A DNA stretch of 64,000 bases, taken from assembly GCF_029784165.1 (NCBI RefSeq), contig NC_073696.1, forward strand, positions 19,797,530-19,861,529, read 5' to 3'. A program made the position numbers and the translations under genes. Within the stretch, counting starts at the first letter, position 1; the number at the start of each line of letters is the position of its first letter. The notes below the pieces were generated by a model. The model made no database searches. It had not been told where the DNA came from and saw only the letters and a list, made by a program, of their open reading frames with translations. Shown here piece after piece: positions 31,835 to 42,498 of the stretch. This stretch comes from Wyeomyia smithii (taxonomy: Eukaryota > Arthropoda > Insecta > Diptera > Culicidae).

Positions 31835-32690
31835 TCAGTTCCAATACTTACTTCCAAGTGTTTCCGGTATTGAGATGCAATTCTTGAAGATTATACCTTC
31901 CAACGAAGACGACTTATCTCTGGAATTCCAATACGAACGAAGATCAGCATCGACCCGTGAGACTTCTTCTGGCCATCTTTCGTTTAGGGAGCGAACCAAC
32001 TTCAACATCACTTCAGATCTTTCGGTTTCAACAACAATTTGTTCCATTCATGGCTTCGTCACGCTGAACACTATATGCACTCCCAACTCATTCGCGTTGA
32101 TCTCTTTCGGGTTGTTGACGTCACGGTTCAGCGTATCAGCAATCGGTACGTTCTCTCCTTTAACGCTGGGCCCAATGTTTTATAATCCTTTAAGTCTCGG
32201 AGAAGCTTTATCCAAAGGTTTCCTAGAAATTGATTTCTGAGGGTCATGGTCCGTTTCAATTGCTTCTGGCCTTCCGAAGATGTACGAATGGAATTTCTGA
32301 CATACGAGTCTTACTTTGAACGCTTTCTTCTCTTTTAAGGTAAAACGGCGTTAGAGCTTTGAAGGCATAAGCCTTCAAGGGTGTCCTTATTGCAGCAGCA
32401 AGAATGATCTCACGCTGTTTCGTAAGCAAATGATGTTTGGCTCTAGATTCTTTCTGCAGTTTCCACAATTATCGCGAAAGATCTACACAGGATATTCTTA
32501 TTTATTTTCGTCGAATCAATACACAGGCGAATCTTCTTATCCTGGCCGACCACTAGGAAGTTATCTACCTACGGAGTTGGCTCTTCTTACTTCCGTATCG
32601 CTTTTTCGATCATCATGTCCTCTAGCTCTTGCTTGATCTCCTCTTGAATCTCGAAGTTCGCGTCCGGCTGACTCAGAAAACAATATCATG
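31835..32690 (-). pseudogene. Gypsy-family pol fragment (RT start, RNase H to integrase linker)
   Basis: On the minus strand 32450-32665 gives IQEEIKQELEDMM, EEPTP, VDNFLVVGQDKKIRLCIDST, the N-terminal RT block of gypsy elements, with stops at the Trp positions. The segment 32060-32240 gives KSISRKPLDKASPRLKGL and VPIADTLNRD, the end of RNase H. Then 31835-32047 gives DLRSYWNSRDKSSSLEGIIF and the ISIPETL phrase found before the integrase zinc-binding domain. The central RT catalytic region is missing. Stops and frameshifts make it inactive. It shares no sequence with the BEL element. Confidence 0.75.
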
Positions 32691-32836
32691 TATTTTCTTT
32701 TCTTAACGCAGTTTTAAAGTGTATTCGAATTTTTTAACCAACGGGTGTTAGGTTATGTTTTACTTCTTTGCGTTTAACAACCCTTTTCATCGTAAATTAA
32801 CCTTCTACATTGTTCCAGTGTCCATTGTACTAAACG
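32691..32836. other. AT-rich spacer
   Basis: The spacer ends in TTGTTCCAG, an acceptor-like sequence, before a small frame. Confidence 0.25.
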
Positions 32837-33040
32837 ATGGACTTCGTCGATAAGTTTTCCAATTTACTCAATATGTTGGAATCAGTTCCAACGGTAAAAA
32901 GAAGTGATTTCTACGATTTTCATTCCAAGTTGGCTGCACTGGTATATAATGGCGTCCAAGCGTTATCTGCCAAAGTCAGAAGTGTTCAGTATACTATTTT
33001 ATCATCGGAAGACTTACAAACGATCGATTGCAAATCGTAA
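32837..33040 (+). CDS. Small unrecognised ORF (67 codons)
   Basis: The frame starts ATGGACTTCGTCGATAAG and encodes MDFVDKFSNLLNML through TIDCKS. Codon choice looks more balanced than in the surrounding AT-rich DNA and a splice-acceptor-like TTGTTCCAG lies 20 nt upstream. No domain is recognised. It could be a stray exon, a piece of the neighbouring retroelement, or chance. Confidence 0.2.
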   Translation: MDFVDKFSNLLNMLESVPTVKRSDFYDFHSKLAALVYNGVQALSAKVRSVQYTILSSEDLQTIDCKS

Positions 33041-33466
33041 AAATTAATTATTATCATCGAATTTTGTGCTCTGTGAAAAATGTGTTGCGCCTGCTTCGGT
33101 AAATTTATGATCGTCAGGATCGAACTTGTGAAACCACAATTAAAGGTGTTATTACCAGCTTCCTTGAGATGAGCTACTAGCTCAATTTTCCGCTAGGCCG
33201 GCCGTTCTTGGGAAATTCAATTTTTTCAATAATTTGCCTACTCTACTTGTGACCTACACTCTCAATGTTTGTGGTCGCTACCAGAAATTTCTTTAATAAA
33301 TTCTGCAGATGAAAGTGAAATTGGTTTTTTTAACAGTTTTCTGATGTATTAGAGATCGTTTTCAATTAAAAGAAATTTTGAATTTATTTTCACTACGTAA
33401 CTTGAAAGCTGACTTGCATGCAAGTCCTTGCGCGATTTGTCCTTGCGCATTTAACCCGGGTCATTA
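33041..33466. other. Unassigned AT-rich DNA
   Basis: No supported feature. Confidence 0.3.
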
Positions 33467-33730
33467 TAGTATGCTAGGGATACCATCCGTCCTGATTTAG
33501 CAGGACATGTCCTGATTTTGAGACCCGTTTGGAGCGTCCTGATTTATTTTAAATATTTTAGCATTTGTCCTGATTTTTCTGGATGTTCAGAAATGTTGAA
33601 GATTGTTCAGTACTTTAACTTTGACTCTGGAAAGAAACAGACTCATTTTGAATGATTTTTTTTTCTATGGTTGAATTTTTAAAATTGTCTAGTCGTTGCA
33701 ACCTTTAACTATCTGACTTTTGGGTCTCAA

Positions 33731-34232
33731 AGCTATCCAGCTTTTTATGTACCATAATGGCGGTCGCTATGATGCGTGTTCTTAATAAGGCAATCCACGA
33801 GACAGTTTCGATCAGCTGATTTCAGTATGTTTTCAACTTTTGACAGTTATATGTATGTTCGATCGGTCGCAACTTGGATGCAATCCGGGTCAAAAGGCGT
33901 GAAAAACAAATGTTATCCGACCGGTAGCTCTAGTGTCGCGATTGTCATTCCTTCATATAAGAATAAAAATCACTTGATATCTCTACCGACATTTGCGGCT
34001 TGAGAAACAACCATAATAACAAACGTACAAGCAGTGCGAACCTGTCTGCTAACGTCAGTTTTAGGATTTCTAAGAAATTTGCAACACATATGTTGCAAGA
34101 TTTATTTCTCTTATGATAAAATTTGTTAGACTTCAAATTGACGTAAGCAGAGTTGTCAAAAGGGTGGGTGAGTTAATACGAACATTGTGTTTTAGCGTCC
34201 GCCATTATGGCGCGTAAAAAGCTGGATACCAG
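33731..34232. repeat. Inner foldback within the hAT element
   Basis: CTATCCAGCTTTTTATGTAC with CATAATGGCGG at the left is mirrored by CCGCCATTATGGCGCG and AAAAAGCTGGATAC at the right. It may be an older or nested MITE. Confidence 0.7.
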
Positions 34233-34258
34233 TTTTTAAATATCATTCAAAAAGGCGC

Positions 34259-34482
34259 GTTTTCTGAGTAAAAAGTGATTTTTAAAAAAATGTTTATCGT
34301 TTTCCTTCGCTTTTTGAATGAAGAATAAAAAACTGGTCTAAAGGTCTTAAATGACATTGCGCACACGTACGGTATATGGGAGAACTGTCATTTAAGGTAT
34401 TTCGAGCAGTTTGTTATTCTTCATTTAAAAATCGAAAGACAACAATACACATTTTTTTAAATCATGTCTTGCTCAGAACATC
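34259..34482. repeat. Second inner palindrome, ~95-bp arms
   Basis: Arms contain TTAAAAAAATGTTTATCG, GAATGAAGAATAAAAAACTG and CTTAAATGACA. They are mirrored across a spacer of about 30 nt holding CACACGTACGGTATATG. Confidence 0.75.
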
Positions 34483-34728
34483 GCACTCTTTCAACTGATA
34501 TATAAAAATCAGAAAAAAAAGCCTAAAAAACATTAGGACCCAATTTTAAACCGTTTACGTGTGCTGCATTTTTTAGGTATCTAATAACGCCTAATGAAGT
34601 GCAAATCTCAAATTACGAGTTTTATTTATTGATACCTCAAAAAAAGAAAACGCCTCATATCAAATTTGTACCGAGAAAAAAGTTGTCCTGATTTTCAACT
34701 CCGACCGAATGGTAACCCTATAGTATGC

Positions 34729-35424
34729 ATTCGCTAGTTTGCTGTTGTTCTTACACAAATGCTGTCATTTGCGACGACATTCAACATCACCGATGGTCGT
34801 CAGATTGCCATCGGTGCGAACCTTTACCCACGTCGAATCTTTGAAATTTTTGTTCCGAAAGCTGGGCGAAACTATTCAATATGCAAAAAAATAAACCTGG
34901 ATGCAACTTGTGCGATCTTGTGCGATCAGCGCTGACACCAACTCGTCGTTCCAGTTATCCCGGTTTATATGAGCGCGCTTGCCGACCGGTTTCCGAGAGG
35001 ATGATGTTGCTTGCATTTGCTTGATTTTTTTCGGCAAATGCTCAGTATATACTGACACATCGCCGTAGCTCTCAAACACTTCACCTAAATCCGAATAGCA
35101 GGTATCCACATCCATAACCTCCATTTCATAAAATTACCACAAAATTAGACAACCAAGAACAAATTGAAACCGCACCGAAAACAAGTAGGTATAATTAAAA
35201 CAATAGCAAAAAATGTGACATTTGCCGATCGCGCCTTCTTACCGCTTTTCGTGAGAACGTCACAAAAATTAAATAGCATGACGACAAGAACGGCGCGATT
35301 GCGCCTTCCTTGCAGACGAGTGGAAGGTGGTAGATGCTAGAAGGCTAGAATTACAAGGTATCAAGAGGGTACTGACGACAAATTTCGTCAGAATGGCGTT
35401 GTCACGCCGTGTGTGAATTCGGGC
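34729..35424. other. Unassigned, possibly transposon-derived block
   Basis: Motifs GGTCGTCAGATTGCCATCGG and CTGACGACAAATTTCGTCAG recall palindromic ends, and the pair GATCGCGCCTTCTTACCG / GATTGCGCCTTCC is repeated. No clear boundaries were found. An unusual minus-strand frame lies within. Confidence 0.3.
34876..35124 (-). CDS. Unrecognised acidic ORF, possible transposon accessory exon
   Basis: 82 codons begin MEVMDVDTCYSDLGEVFESY, followed by a basic stretch (KKIKQMQATSSSRKPVGKR) and RDNWNDELVSALI. The latter loosely recalls the start of Myb/SANT-like domains found in Harbinger-type transposons. Amino-acid composition is protein-like rather than AT-driven. The end may run through a splice donor. 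Evidence is weak. Confidence 0.25.
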   Translation of the reverse strand: MEVMDVDTCYSDLGEVFESYGDVSVYTEHLPKKIKQMQATSSSRKPVGKRAHINRDNWNDELVSALIAQDRTSCIQVYFFAY

Positions 35425-35559
35425 CTTCATGCAATACATCATGTATTGTATTATACATACATGTTGGATCTTCCTGCGCTTACTTTGTTGAAAATAAAAT
35501 TATGTCAATACCCTAGTGGAAACTAGCTAAACCACGACGCTATAATAAACTTTTTCAAT

Positions 35560-37173
35560 TCTAAATTTATAGCTTGCTTTTTGTCAGGCACAGAAACAAA
35601 CGAATTCGAACATTTTATAGCACGCCACACTCCGTGAACAAACTCCGTTTCCAACTGCAACGCCACAACGGCTGGAACTCACTCTCTGTTTACACAGCAA
35701 CACTCGCCACCCGCCACCCGGTCAGCAATCAAACCAACCCAAAACCGGAAGGAAGTTGGGTGCCTCTCCAGTCCCGAAACAGGGAGAGCAACATAAACAC
35801 GGAACTCACCCGGATCCGGCCGATGGCAGGAAAATAGCTTCACTGTCCTCGGCGGTTAGTGGCCACCTAGTAGCGAATCTGCGGTCGGTCGGTAAGGATG
35901 TGGTTTTCCTCGAGGGTTGCGTCGGTGTGGTGTTAATCATTTGATCTTCGTTCGACGGGTGGTGGCTTAGAAAACTAGGAGTTGGGTGAAATTTGCACCT
36001 GACACCGCAGAATGGACAGTAGCAGCAGTGTGTGACACCGTGGATTTTTCTTTTGGATTTGGTTTCTTTCTCCCGGTCGTGGCTCGTGGCGCTCGAACAT
36101 GTGCAGCAGCAGCAACGGCGGCGGTTGGGGCAACACTAGAATCGGGTGGCTGCTGTGGGGCTGGGGATGCGTTCTGTTGAGCGCGGAACGGCAGCGAACG
36201 TGTTTCGAGTGGTTAATGAGCTGCTGCTGCGAAGGGGTGCAGTTCGGTCACGAGGGAGACGATGATTATGCCGTTAGTGTCGGATTCGGTCCAGATGCTG
36301 CCACCGCCGGTATCGTAGGAGGATGCTCCGAGGATAGTCAAACCGTCGTCGTTGCCGATAGCACGTTTATGTGAAAAGCCGGTGGCGAAATTGGATTACC
36401 AGTGCCAGGGCCAAAAGAAGTGTCCAAAGTTTTGAGGAGGGGAAAAGTGCTTACTACCTCCTTCCACCGAGTGAAGAGGATTCCACCGTACGGCAGCACG
36501 CAAAATTTTAGATTAAAGAGGTTTTCTTTTGAGTGCTGAAGCTGAAAGCAAATTCAAGGTTGATCACGACCGACAGATTGAAGTAAACGGTGTCGAAGTT
36601 TGTGTTGTCAGCGGTTTTGCAGTCAAGTGAAGTGTTTTATTTGGTTGCGAAGTAAAAGCGGAAATTTATGTCTGTTTGTTTAGTGCACATATCGATACGA
36701 GTCGGGAGTGTTCCAAGTGGAGGCGAATTCCCTTCGTGTCTTGGAGACGACTGGCGATGGAAAATCAAAACAAATAAAATATGATTTGTTATTAGACGTG
36801 CCAGTTTTTGTCTGGATAGCGTGCTCACGGTTGACTACGGGCCAATGGTTGGAGGACGGCGGTTGTACTAGCAGTGTAGAAACGATCGGTTGGACCTATC
36901 CCAAGCTGATCGTTCAATGTTGAATTCAGGAATGTATCGATAATATGCAACAGTGAAAACAGTGTGTTCGTCATCACTGTGTTGGTGATTGGTCTCAAAA
37001 TTTATGTGATAGCTAAAAGGCAACAGAATCAAGTGCAATACGTTTGATTGGGTGAATGTTTTGCTTACCATATGGAAGCTACTCAATTAAATCAGTGAAG
37101 GTAGAGAAGCGAATCGTCGATTGTCGAGGATTAGTTAGCTGATACGGAATACTGCATCATCGGTTTAGTTTAG
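35560..37173 (+). other. Putative promoter and long 5'-UTR exon
   Basis: A low-repeat block with raised GC, CAG-rich stretches near 36105 and, from about 36380, the purine-rich GTGAAG/AAGTGTTTT texture of insect 5' leaders. It ends in a good donor, TTTAG|GTAATGA (GT at 37174). A second donor-like CGGTAAGGATG lies at 35891. Frames at 35986-36374 are Ala/Gly/Cys-rich and not convincing. I infer a first exon of a + strand gene whose coding part lies beyond the window or in unseen exons. Confidence 0.35.
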
Positions 37174-38796
37174 GTAATGATATATATACTTGAAGTTTTT
37201 AACGATGATACTATTAAATATAGTTAAAAAACAGATTCATTTTTAAGTATTCAATGCAGTTTATGCCAATTGTGCATGTAGATGAGCAGTATTGATAGTT
37301 TAAAGATCAATTTTCCAAGTTTTCTCCGCGAGGAGGAGGTAAAGCAATAGGTTTGTCTTTTTTTTCTTCAAAATTATCAAGAAAAACAAGAATGTATAGC
37401 CCCTCCTTTTTGCTCCAGGATTTTGACTGAAGAAGAAAAATACAATGGAGAAGGGCGGGAATCGACATTGCAGAGAACTTTTTTTTCTTCATTTTATAAC
37501 AAAAAAGTATGAAAAGTCTTACATTTCTTCACAAAATAGATTTAGAATCTGTTAGTTTATATCCTCATTTTACTTGTTTCTGGTAGTTGATATCATTTTG
37601 AATTCGTCTGTGTCGTGCAGTGCTGGAGCCAGCACCAGGTCGCCAGGTCAAGTCGCCAGCCAGGTCGAAGTTTGTGTTTGCTATTTTGTATAATTCCAAA
37701 GAGTTTGAAATAAATACAAAAACCATCGATAATAGTTGACATAATAGTAGATCGAATTAATAATGACAATTTGCTATGTATAATAGTGTGATTAAATCTC
37801 ATTTTGAATCGTCAACTTATAATTTTCAGTGAAATCTGCATACAAACAAAATGGCTTCATTTGGTTCAAGATTTGGTATAAGATCGAAAAGGTCTTCTGT
37901 GGATTTTAAAAGTACAATATGATATAGTGTCAATAAGTTTAATTTTGCTTATGCTAATTTACCTTAGGGACAGAAATAGAGCAGAGCATTGTTTCAAAGA
38001 ACTACTAAAAGTGTCTACGAAATTTTCAAATGAACAGTTCTCTGGAACTAGTTGATACAGATTCTTCACCGGCACCCAATTTCGAACAGATTTTTTTTTT
38101 AAATTTTGCTCAGCAATTTATTACTAACCTCATTAATATCCGGAAATTTATCGCATTTCAAAAAAGAACACTAGTGGGAAGAGTTTTTTCATATGGATAC
38201 TACGCTGATTGCGCGGAATGCATTGATTATTTTAAAAACTTCGTTTGGAAAAATGGTTCAATTAATAGGTTAAAATTGATATTCATCTAATTTTTAATTT
38301 GCATCCTAGAGCATTTTTTCAGCACAATTGTATAATTGCACAAATTATACACTAACATTACCGAGAGCCACTTCCCTGCAAAGTGACTCTTCGGCTAGAG
38401 CATAAATTGTCAATGCATTAATAATCAACTTAACAAGACATTAAAAAATTAACAAACTAGCTGATACCCGGCCGCGTTGCTGCGCTACTAAGTTCACGGC
38501 AACCGCCTATCTATCGAGTGTACATAATTTTGATTAAATATTAACATTCCTAAATCATGTTTCTACAATGTTTCGATTTCTATCACAACTCATTATAAGA
38601 TAATCTAGTAATAGAAATGTTGGTGCCTATACAGTCAGTGTTTTTAACGTGGGGTATACGTAGTAAAAAAGCGTGAAAAAAAAACTTTAAAAAAACTTGA
38701 TTGTATTTCAGAATCAGCTGAATCAATAGTATCGGTAAAAGTCCAATTTATTTTAATTTTAATGAGATTTTTATTTTCTAATGTTGTGTTCAAAGC
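37174..38796. other. AT-rich DNA with dispersed repeat piece
   Basis: ATACTACGCTGATTGCGCGG..TGCATTGATTA near 38195-38240 recurs at 59905-59945, so 38130-38250 is a dispersed repeat. A GC-rich phrase GATACCCGGCCGCGTTGCTG near 38463 stands out. Nothing coding is supported. Confidence 0.35.
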
Positions 38797-39365
38797 CACA
38801 ACCGCAAATTTGACGTAGAACTACATAAAGCTGTTTGTAATATGGCTTGCATTATTGCATTCAAGAACGATTACAAAAGATAAGTTCAATAACTATGATG
38901 GATTATCTTGTATTAACATATTAATGTCTATAACTATCACCCATCATTTTGGGTGTTTTTCAGAAACCGAAAATCACCATCTTGAATTTAGCGCCTGGTA
39001 TCCGGTATTGCGGAAACCGGATATCACCATCTTGGATTCTAAAATGGCATCTGGATTTGATTTCCAATTTCGTATCATATCGATTCCGGAAAGATCATTT
39101 TTGGCTGTTTTCCAGCATCCTAACGTTAGAATTTCTGATTTAAAAATAGCGTCTGTAGTCAATTTTTAGCTTCTTTGCAACACCAATATTGGGTGGTATT
39201 TGGTAGTTTCTAGTAGCCGGAAATCGTCATCTTGAGTTGCAAAAAAGCGTCTGGATTTCTTCTCCGGTCTCCAGGCATAATCTTGACTACGAAATAAATA
39301 TTTTTGGCCTTTTTCCCACAACCGGAAGTTGCCACTTCGGATTGAAAAATGGCGTCAGGGGTCCG
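38797..39365 (+). repeat. Repeat block 2, left half (interrupted)
   Basis: The half begins with the family end TTTGACGTAGAACTAC and continues with CCATCTTGGATTCTAAAATG, ATCGATTCCGG and CCGGAAGTTGCCACTTCGG, collinear with block 1. It is cut by SINE and BEL insertions and resumes at 46570. Confidence 0.7.
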
Positions 39366-39475
39366 GGCCTAGCGCTACGATCCTACTGACACTAACAGTT
39401 TCTCCCGAGCCGGGACTCGAACATACGATGACTGGCTTCTTAGGCCAGCATCGTACCTCGAGACCAGCTGGGAGA
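39366..39475 (-). mobile_element. SINE family 2 head, minus strand
   Basis: On the minus strand CCAGCTGGTCTCGAGGTACG leads to the B box GTTCGAGTCCCGG and ends at GGATCGTAGCGCTAGG. Only the head (about 110 bp) is present. It sits inside repeat block 2, 16 bp before the BEL LTR. Confidence 0.75.
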
Positions 39476-39486
39476 TTTTACCAAAA

Positions 39487-39491
39487 GTCGC
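39487..39491 (+). repeat. 5-bp target duplication (left) of BEL element
   Basis: GTCGC immediately precedes the 5' LTR and is repeated at 46565-46569. Confidence 0.85.
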
Positions 39492-40194
39492 TGTTCGAGC
39501 CAACTGGTTCAGCTCGATGTAATTTCGGTTTTGTTTACCCCTCGTCAACGCAAACGCAAATTTTGACAGCTCGACGTGTTTGACAGCCACTTCCTGTTGG
39601 AGCATTTTCTCGAGTTTTCCAGATGGTGAATACGTTCCTTCATAGTTTTTTTTTAGTTTTCCGTTTCGAATGTTCTAGAAATTAGTACAGTGTATGGCGG
39701 GTCAAAAATTAGAAAACACGTTTATATTAAACAATTTTATATTAGCGTCTGTACGCCGCGGCAGTCGTACATACATTGAATTTTTCTATGGTTAGTAATG
39801 TGTTTTCTCTTTCACTCATACGCCCGTGAGACAAGTATTTTGGCGCGCAACTCTGACAGTTAAATCAGCGCTGCCAATAGAACGGAACGGAAAGAAACGG
39901 AACGGTACACGCTTAAAGTAAGACGGAATGTTTATGCACGCTAAATATAACAGAAAAACTTAAGTAACAAATGTGTACCGACCTCAAAGGAAATAATACT
40001 ACAAGTACTATAAATATGACAGTGGCAGTAGAGATAGATTCATTCGTGTTTAAGTTTTGGAAGAGTGTAAATGGTTAAGTATAATATAAGTTTGAGTGAA
40101 ATAATTAGAAGTTCTTCATCCGAAAATCCTGTGAAGTGATAGAACCATCCGGATTGTTCCCGTAGTGATTTAAGTACAGTCCATTGTCTCGACA
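39492..40194 (+). repeat. 5' LTR of BEL/Pao element
   Basis: 703 bp, starting TGTTCGAGCC and ending TCTCGACA, with short TGT..ACA inverted ends. By eye it differs from the 3' LTR at about 16 substitutions and one T-run indel, roughly 2.3%. Confidence 0.95.
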
Positions 40195-40199
40195 TAATT

Positions 40200-40217
40200 T
40201 GGTCCTTCGAACCGGAT
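40200..40217 (+). promoter_or_regulatory. Primer binding site, tRNA-Tyr
   Basis: TGGTCCTTCGAACCGGAT, five bases after the LTR, is complementary to the 3' end of insect tRNA-Tyr (..TCGAAGGACCA) with about one mismatch from the Drosophila sequence as I remember it. It primes minus-strand DNA synthesis. Confidence 0.75.
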
Positions 40218-40527
40218 ATCGGGAATAAATTTGGTATTCCGGTGGTTCCGCGTGTGTGAGCCATGTGAACGATAGACTATTAAAAGAACAGTGAAATTGG
40301 GCACCAAATAAGTGAACGCACGTGCTAGTGCGAAGCCATTGAAAAATTTGAAGTAGCCATCTTGAAGTGTACAGAGTCGATGGCTTTTAAATCGAAGATC
40401 GTGCAGTGATAATTTATCTGCTAATATTGCAAAAGGCGCAAACTTTAGTAACCGTGAGCACAGACTTGGCTGTGTTCCGTTCCCGTTCCAAGCATAAGGT
40501 TTGGAACTAGTTTGCGTCTTAGGTGGT

Positions 40528-42000
40528 ATGTCCGGAAGTGCTTCTGTGCATCCGCAGAGTCCTGTCGTAGCTGATAACGCACTTGGGCAATCAGCTTCGT
40601 CATCCTCTACTCCCCTTAGCAAACGCCAGAAAAGAAAGTTGAAATTGAAGGAAAAGTTGCAAGCCATGGAGCAACTTAACACACTCATCCACCGCCGCGG
40701 CGTTGCAAAAGGTAAGGTAACGAAAATATTTAATACTTGCCAGACCGATGACAATACGCTTGTTCTGACTGAAGCACAAGTGAAGGTTTATTCACGTAAG
40801 CTAGAAGCTGCTTACAAAGAGTATCTGGCTATACATGATCTGATAATGACGCTAGTTAGTGACGATGATCGTGAGTCGCATGACGAACACTATGAAACAT
40901 TCGATAACCTCTACGACGAAGTATCCATATTGCTCGAAGAGCAAATTGCTAGAATCAATTGTGGTTCTCAAGTTGCAAACGTAAATGCCAGTCAACTGCA
41001 TGCCGTAGCAGTTCCGCAGGCACCCGTTGTGGTCCAGCAGTCCCTCCGAATGCCAATTCCTACGTTCGATGGCCGATACGAAAGCTGGCCAAAATTTAAG
41101 GCAATGTTCAAGGATTTAGTTGATAAAACCCCCGACCCACCTGCTGTAAAACTTTACCACCTTGATAAGTCATTGGTGGGTGATGCAGCCGGTTTAATCG
41201 ATGCCAAAACTATTAATGAAGGCAACTATGCTCATGCCTGAAAGATGCTAGAAGAAAGATACGAGAATAAGCGCCATTCAATTGATACCCATATACACGG
41301 ACTGCCCAACCTCAAGCGGATGTCGAAAGAAAACCACAGTGAATTGAGACACCTGGTGGATGAGTGTTCCCGACACGTAGAAAGCCTCAAATTCCTTCAG
41401 CAAGAGTTTACCGGGGTATCCGAGCAGATTGTGTCCATCTGCTAGCAAATTCCTTGGATAAGGAAACCCGAAGACGTTGGGAATCAACCATTGCTCATGG
41501 CCAGTTACCAAATTACGCTGATACCCTAAAGTTTCTGAAAGATCAATGCTTCGTTTTAGAACGCTGTGAAGTATCTAAGTTACCTCCAAGTCAGGCCAAA
41601 ACATTAGCACCAGCTAAATTGAATCACCAAAAATCTTTAGCACTCACGTCCAGCGAAGTAGAGGTTAAGTGCGACTTTTGCGGAAAAGGACATCCAAATT
41701 TTACCTGTTCCGAGTTTAAGTCACTTTCCGTACCGCAACGATTAAAGAAGGTACGCTCGAAAAACGTTTGCTTCAATTGTTTAAGAAAAGGTCATCACAG
41801 TAGTAATTGCCAATCTGCCAAATTCTGCACAAAGTGCAAACGTTGCCATCATAGTCTGCTCCATTTAGAGGAGCAGCGATCAGCAAACGAACAGGAACCA
41901 GAACTCCCTGCTCAGCAGGAAAAAGAGCAGCAGCCTCCACAAGTAACTAGCGCCACCTGCTCATCCGTAAAAACTAGACCGCTGCAGCAAGTATTATTGC
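40528..42000 (+). pseudogene. BEL gag (DUF1759 domain and zinc knuckles), broken
   Basis: ATG at 40528 starts MSGSASVHPQSPV and a Lys-rich helix. The DUF1759-type region begins MPIPTFDGRYESWPKFKAMF. A TGA at 41239-41241 stands where this family has Trp, and the frame then continues (MLEERYENKRHSID) until a shift near 41430. The next frame holds LANSLDKETRRRWEST and Cys/His knuckles: CDFCGKGHPNFTC (41670-41708), CFNCLRKGHHSSNC (41769-41810) and CTKCKRCHH. Gag would package element RNA. Confidence 0.88.
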
Positions 42001-42498
42001 TGACAGCTGTAGTGGATGTCATCGATAAAAATAACAACCCCCGCCCCTGCAGAGTTTTACTTGACTCAGCCTCCCAAGCAAACAATGATGGAAAAATTAG
42101 GCTTGAAGCAGAATCCATCCAATATAGTAGTGGCAGGCATTAACAACATAAAGAGCCGTTCGTTGGGTAGTTGCGTCCTCAAAATCCGTTCCAGGTACTC
42201 TAATTTTGAAGCCAACGTCAGTTGCTTGATCACGGATCAGGTTACGGCAGACTTGCCATCTTCAAGCGTGGTCATAAGTGCCATGAATTTGCCGTCCGGA
42301 GTACGTCTTGCAGATCCACAATTTTATCAGAGTGGAAAAATCGATTTGTTGCTAGGAAACCAATGGTTCCTCAAGTTACTGCTACCAGGTGAAATTATAT
42401 TAGCTGATAATTACCCTATTCTGCGAGAAACAATGCTCGGCTGGGTCGTTGGTGGTTGCTGCGATGTGAATACGACAGCAGAACAGACAGTTTACTAA
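42001..42498 (+). pseudogene. BEL aspartic protease region, broken
   Basis: LLTAVVDVIDKNNNPRPC leads to the active-site motif LLDSASQA. A frameshift near 42075 moves the reading to MMEKLGLKQNPSN and IDLLLGNQWFLKL, typical of the BEL protease (DUF1758) region. The frame then stops at TAA 42496. Confidence 0.82.

Larger units (their letters stand above)
33475..34720. mobile_element. Non-autonomous hAT element, 1246 bp
   Basis: The terminal inverted repeat TAGGGATACCATCCG (left) pairs with GAATGGTAACCCTA (right). A perfect 8-bp duplication TAGTATGC flanks it at 33467-33474 and 34721-34728, the hAT signature. GTCCTGATTTT motifs occur in inverse orientation near both ends. There is no transposase. 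Two foldback structures lie inside: 33731-34232, with ends ATCCAGCTTTTTA..CATAATGGCGG, and 34259-34482. Confidence 0.88.

Noticed and set aside
35986..36374. Ala/Gly/Cys-rich overlapping frames as coding exons
   Set aside because: They overlap in several frames, derive from CAG/GGC-rich DNA and resemble no known protein; a 5'-UTR reading fits better.
40501..40527. Upstream non-ATG start for BEL gag
   Set aside because: The first ATG at 40528 gives a normal gag start; upstream codons are only an in-frame extension.
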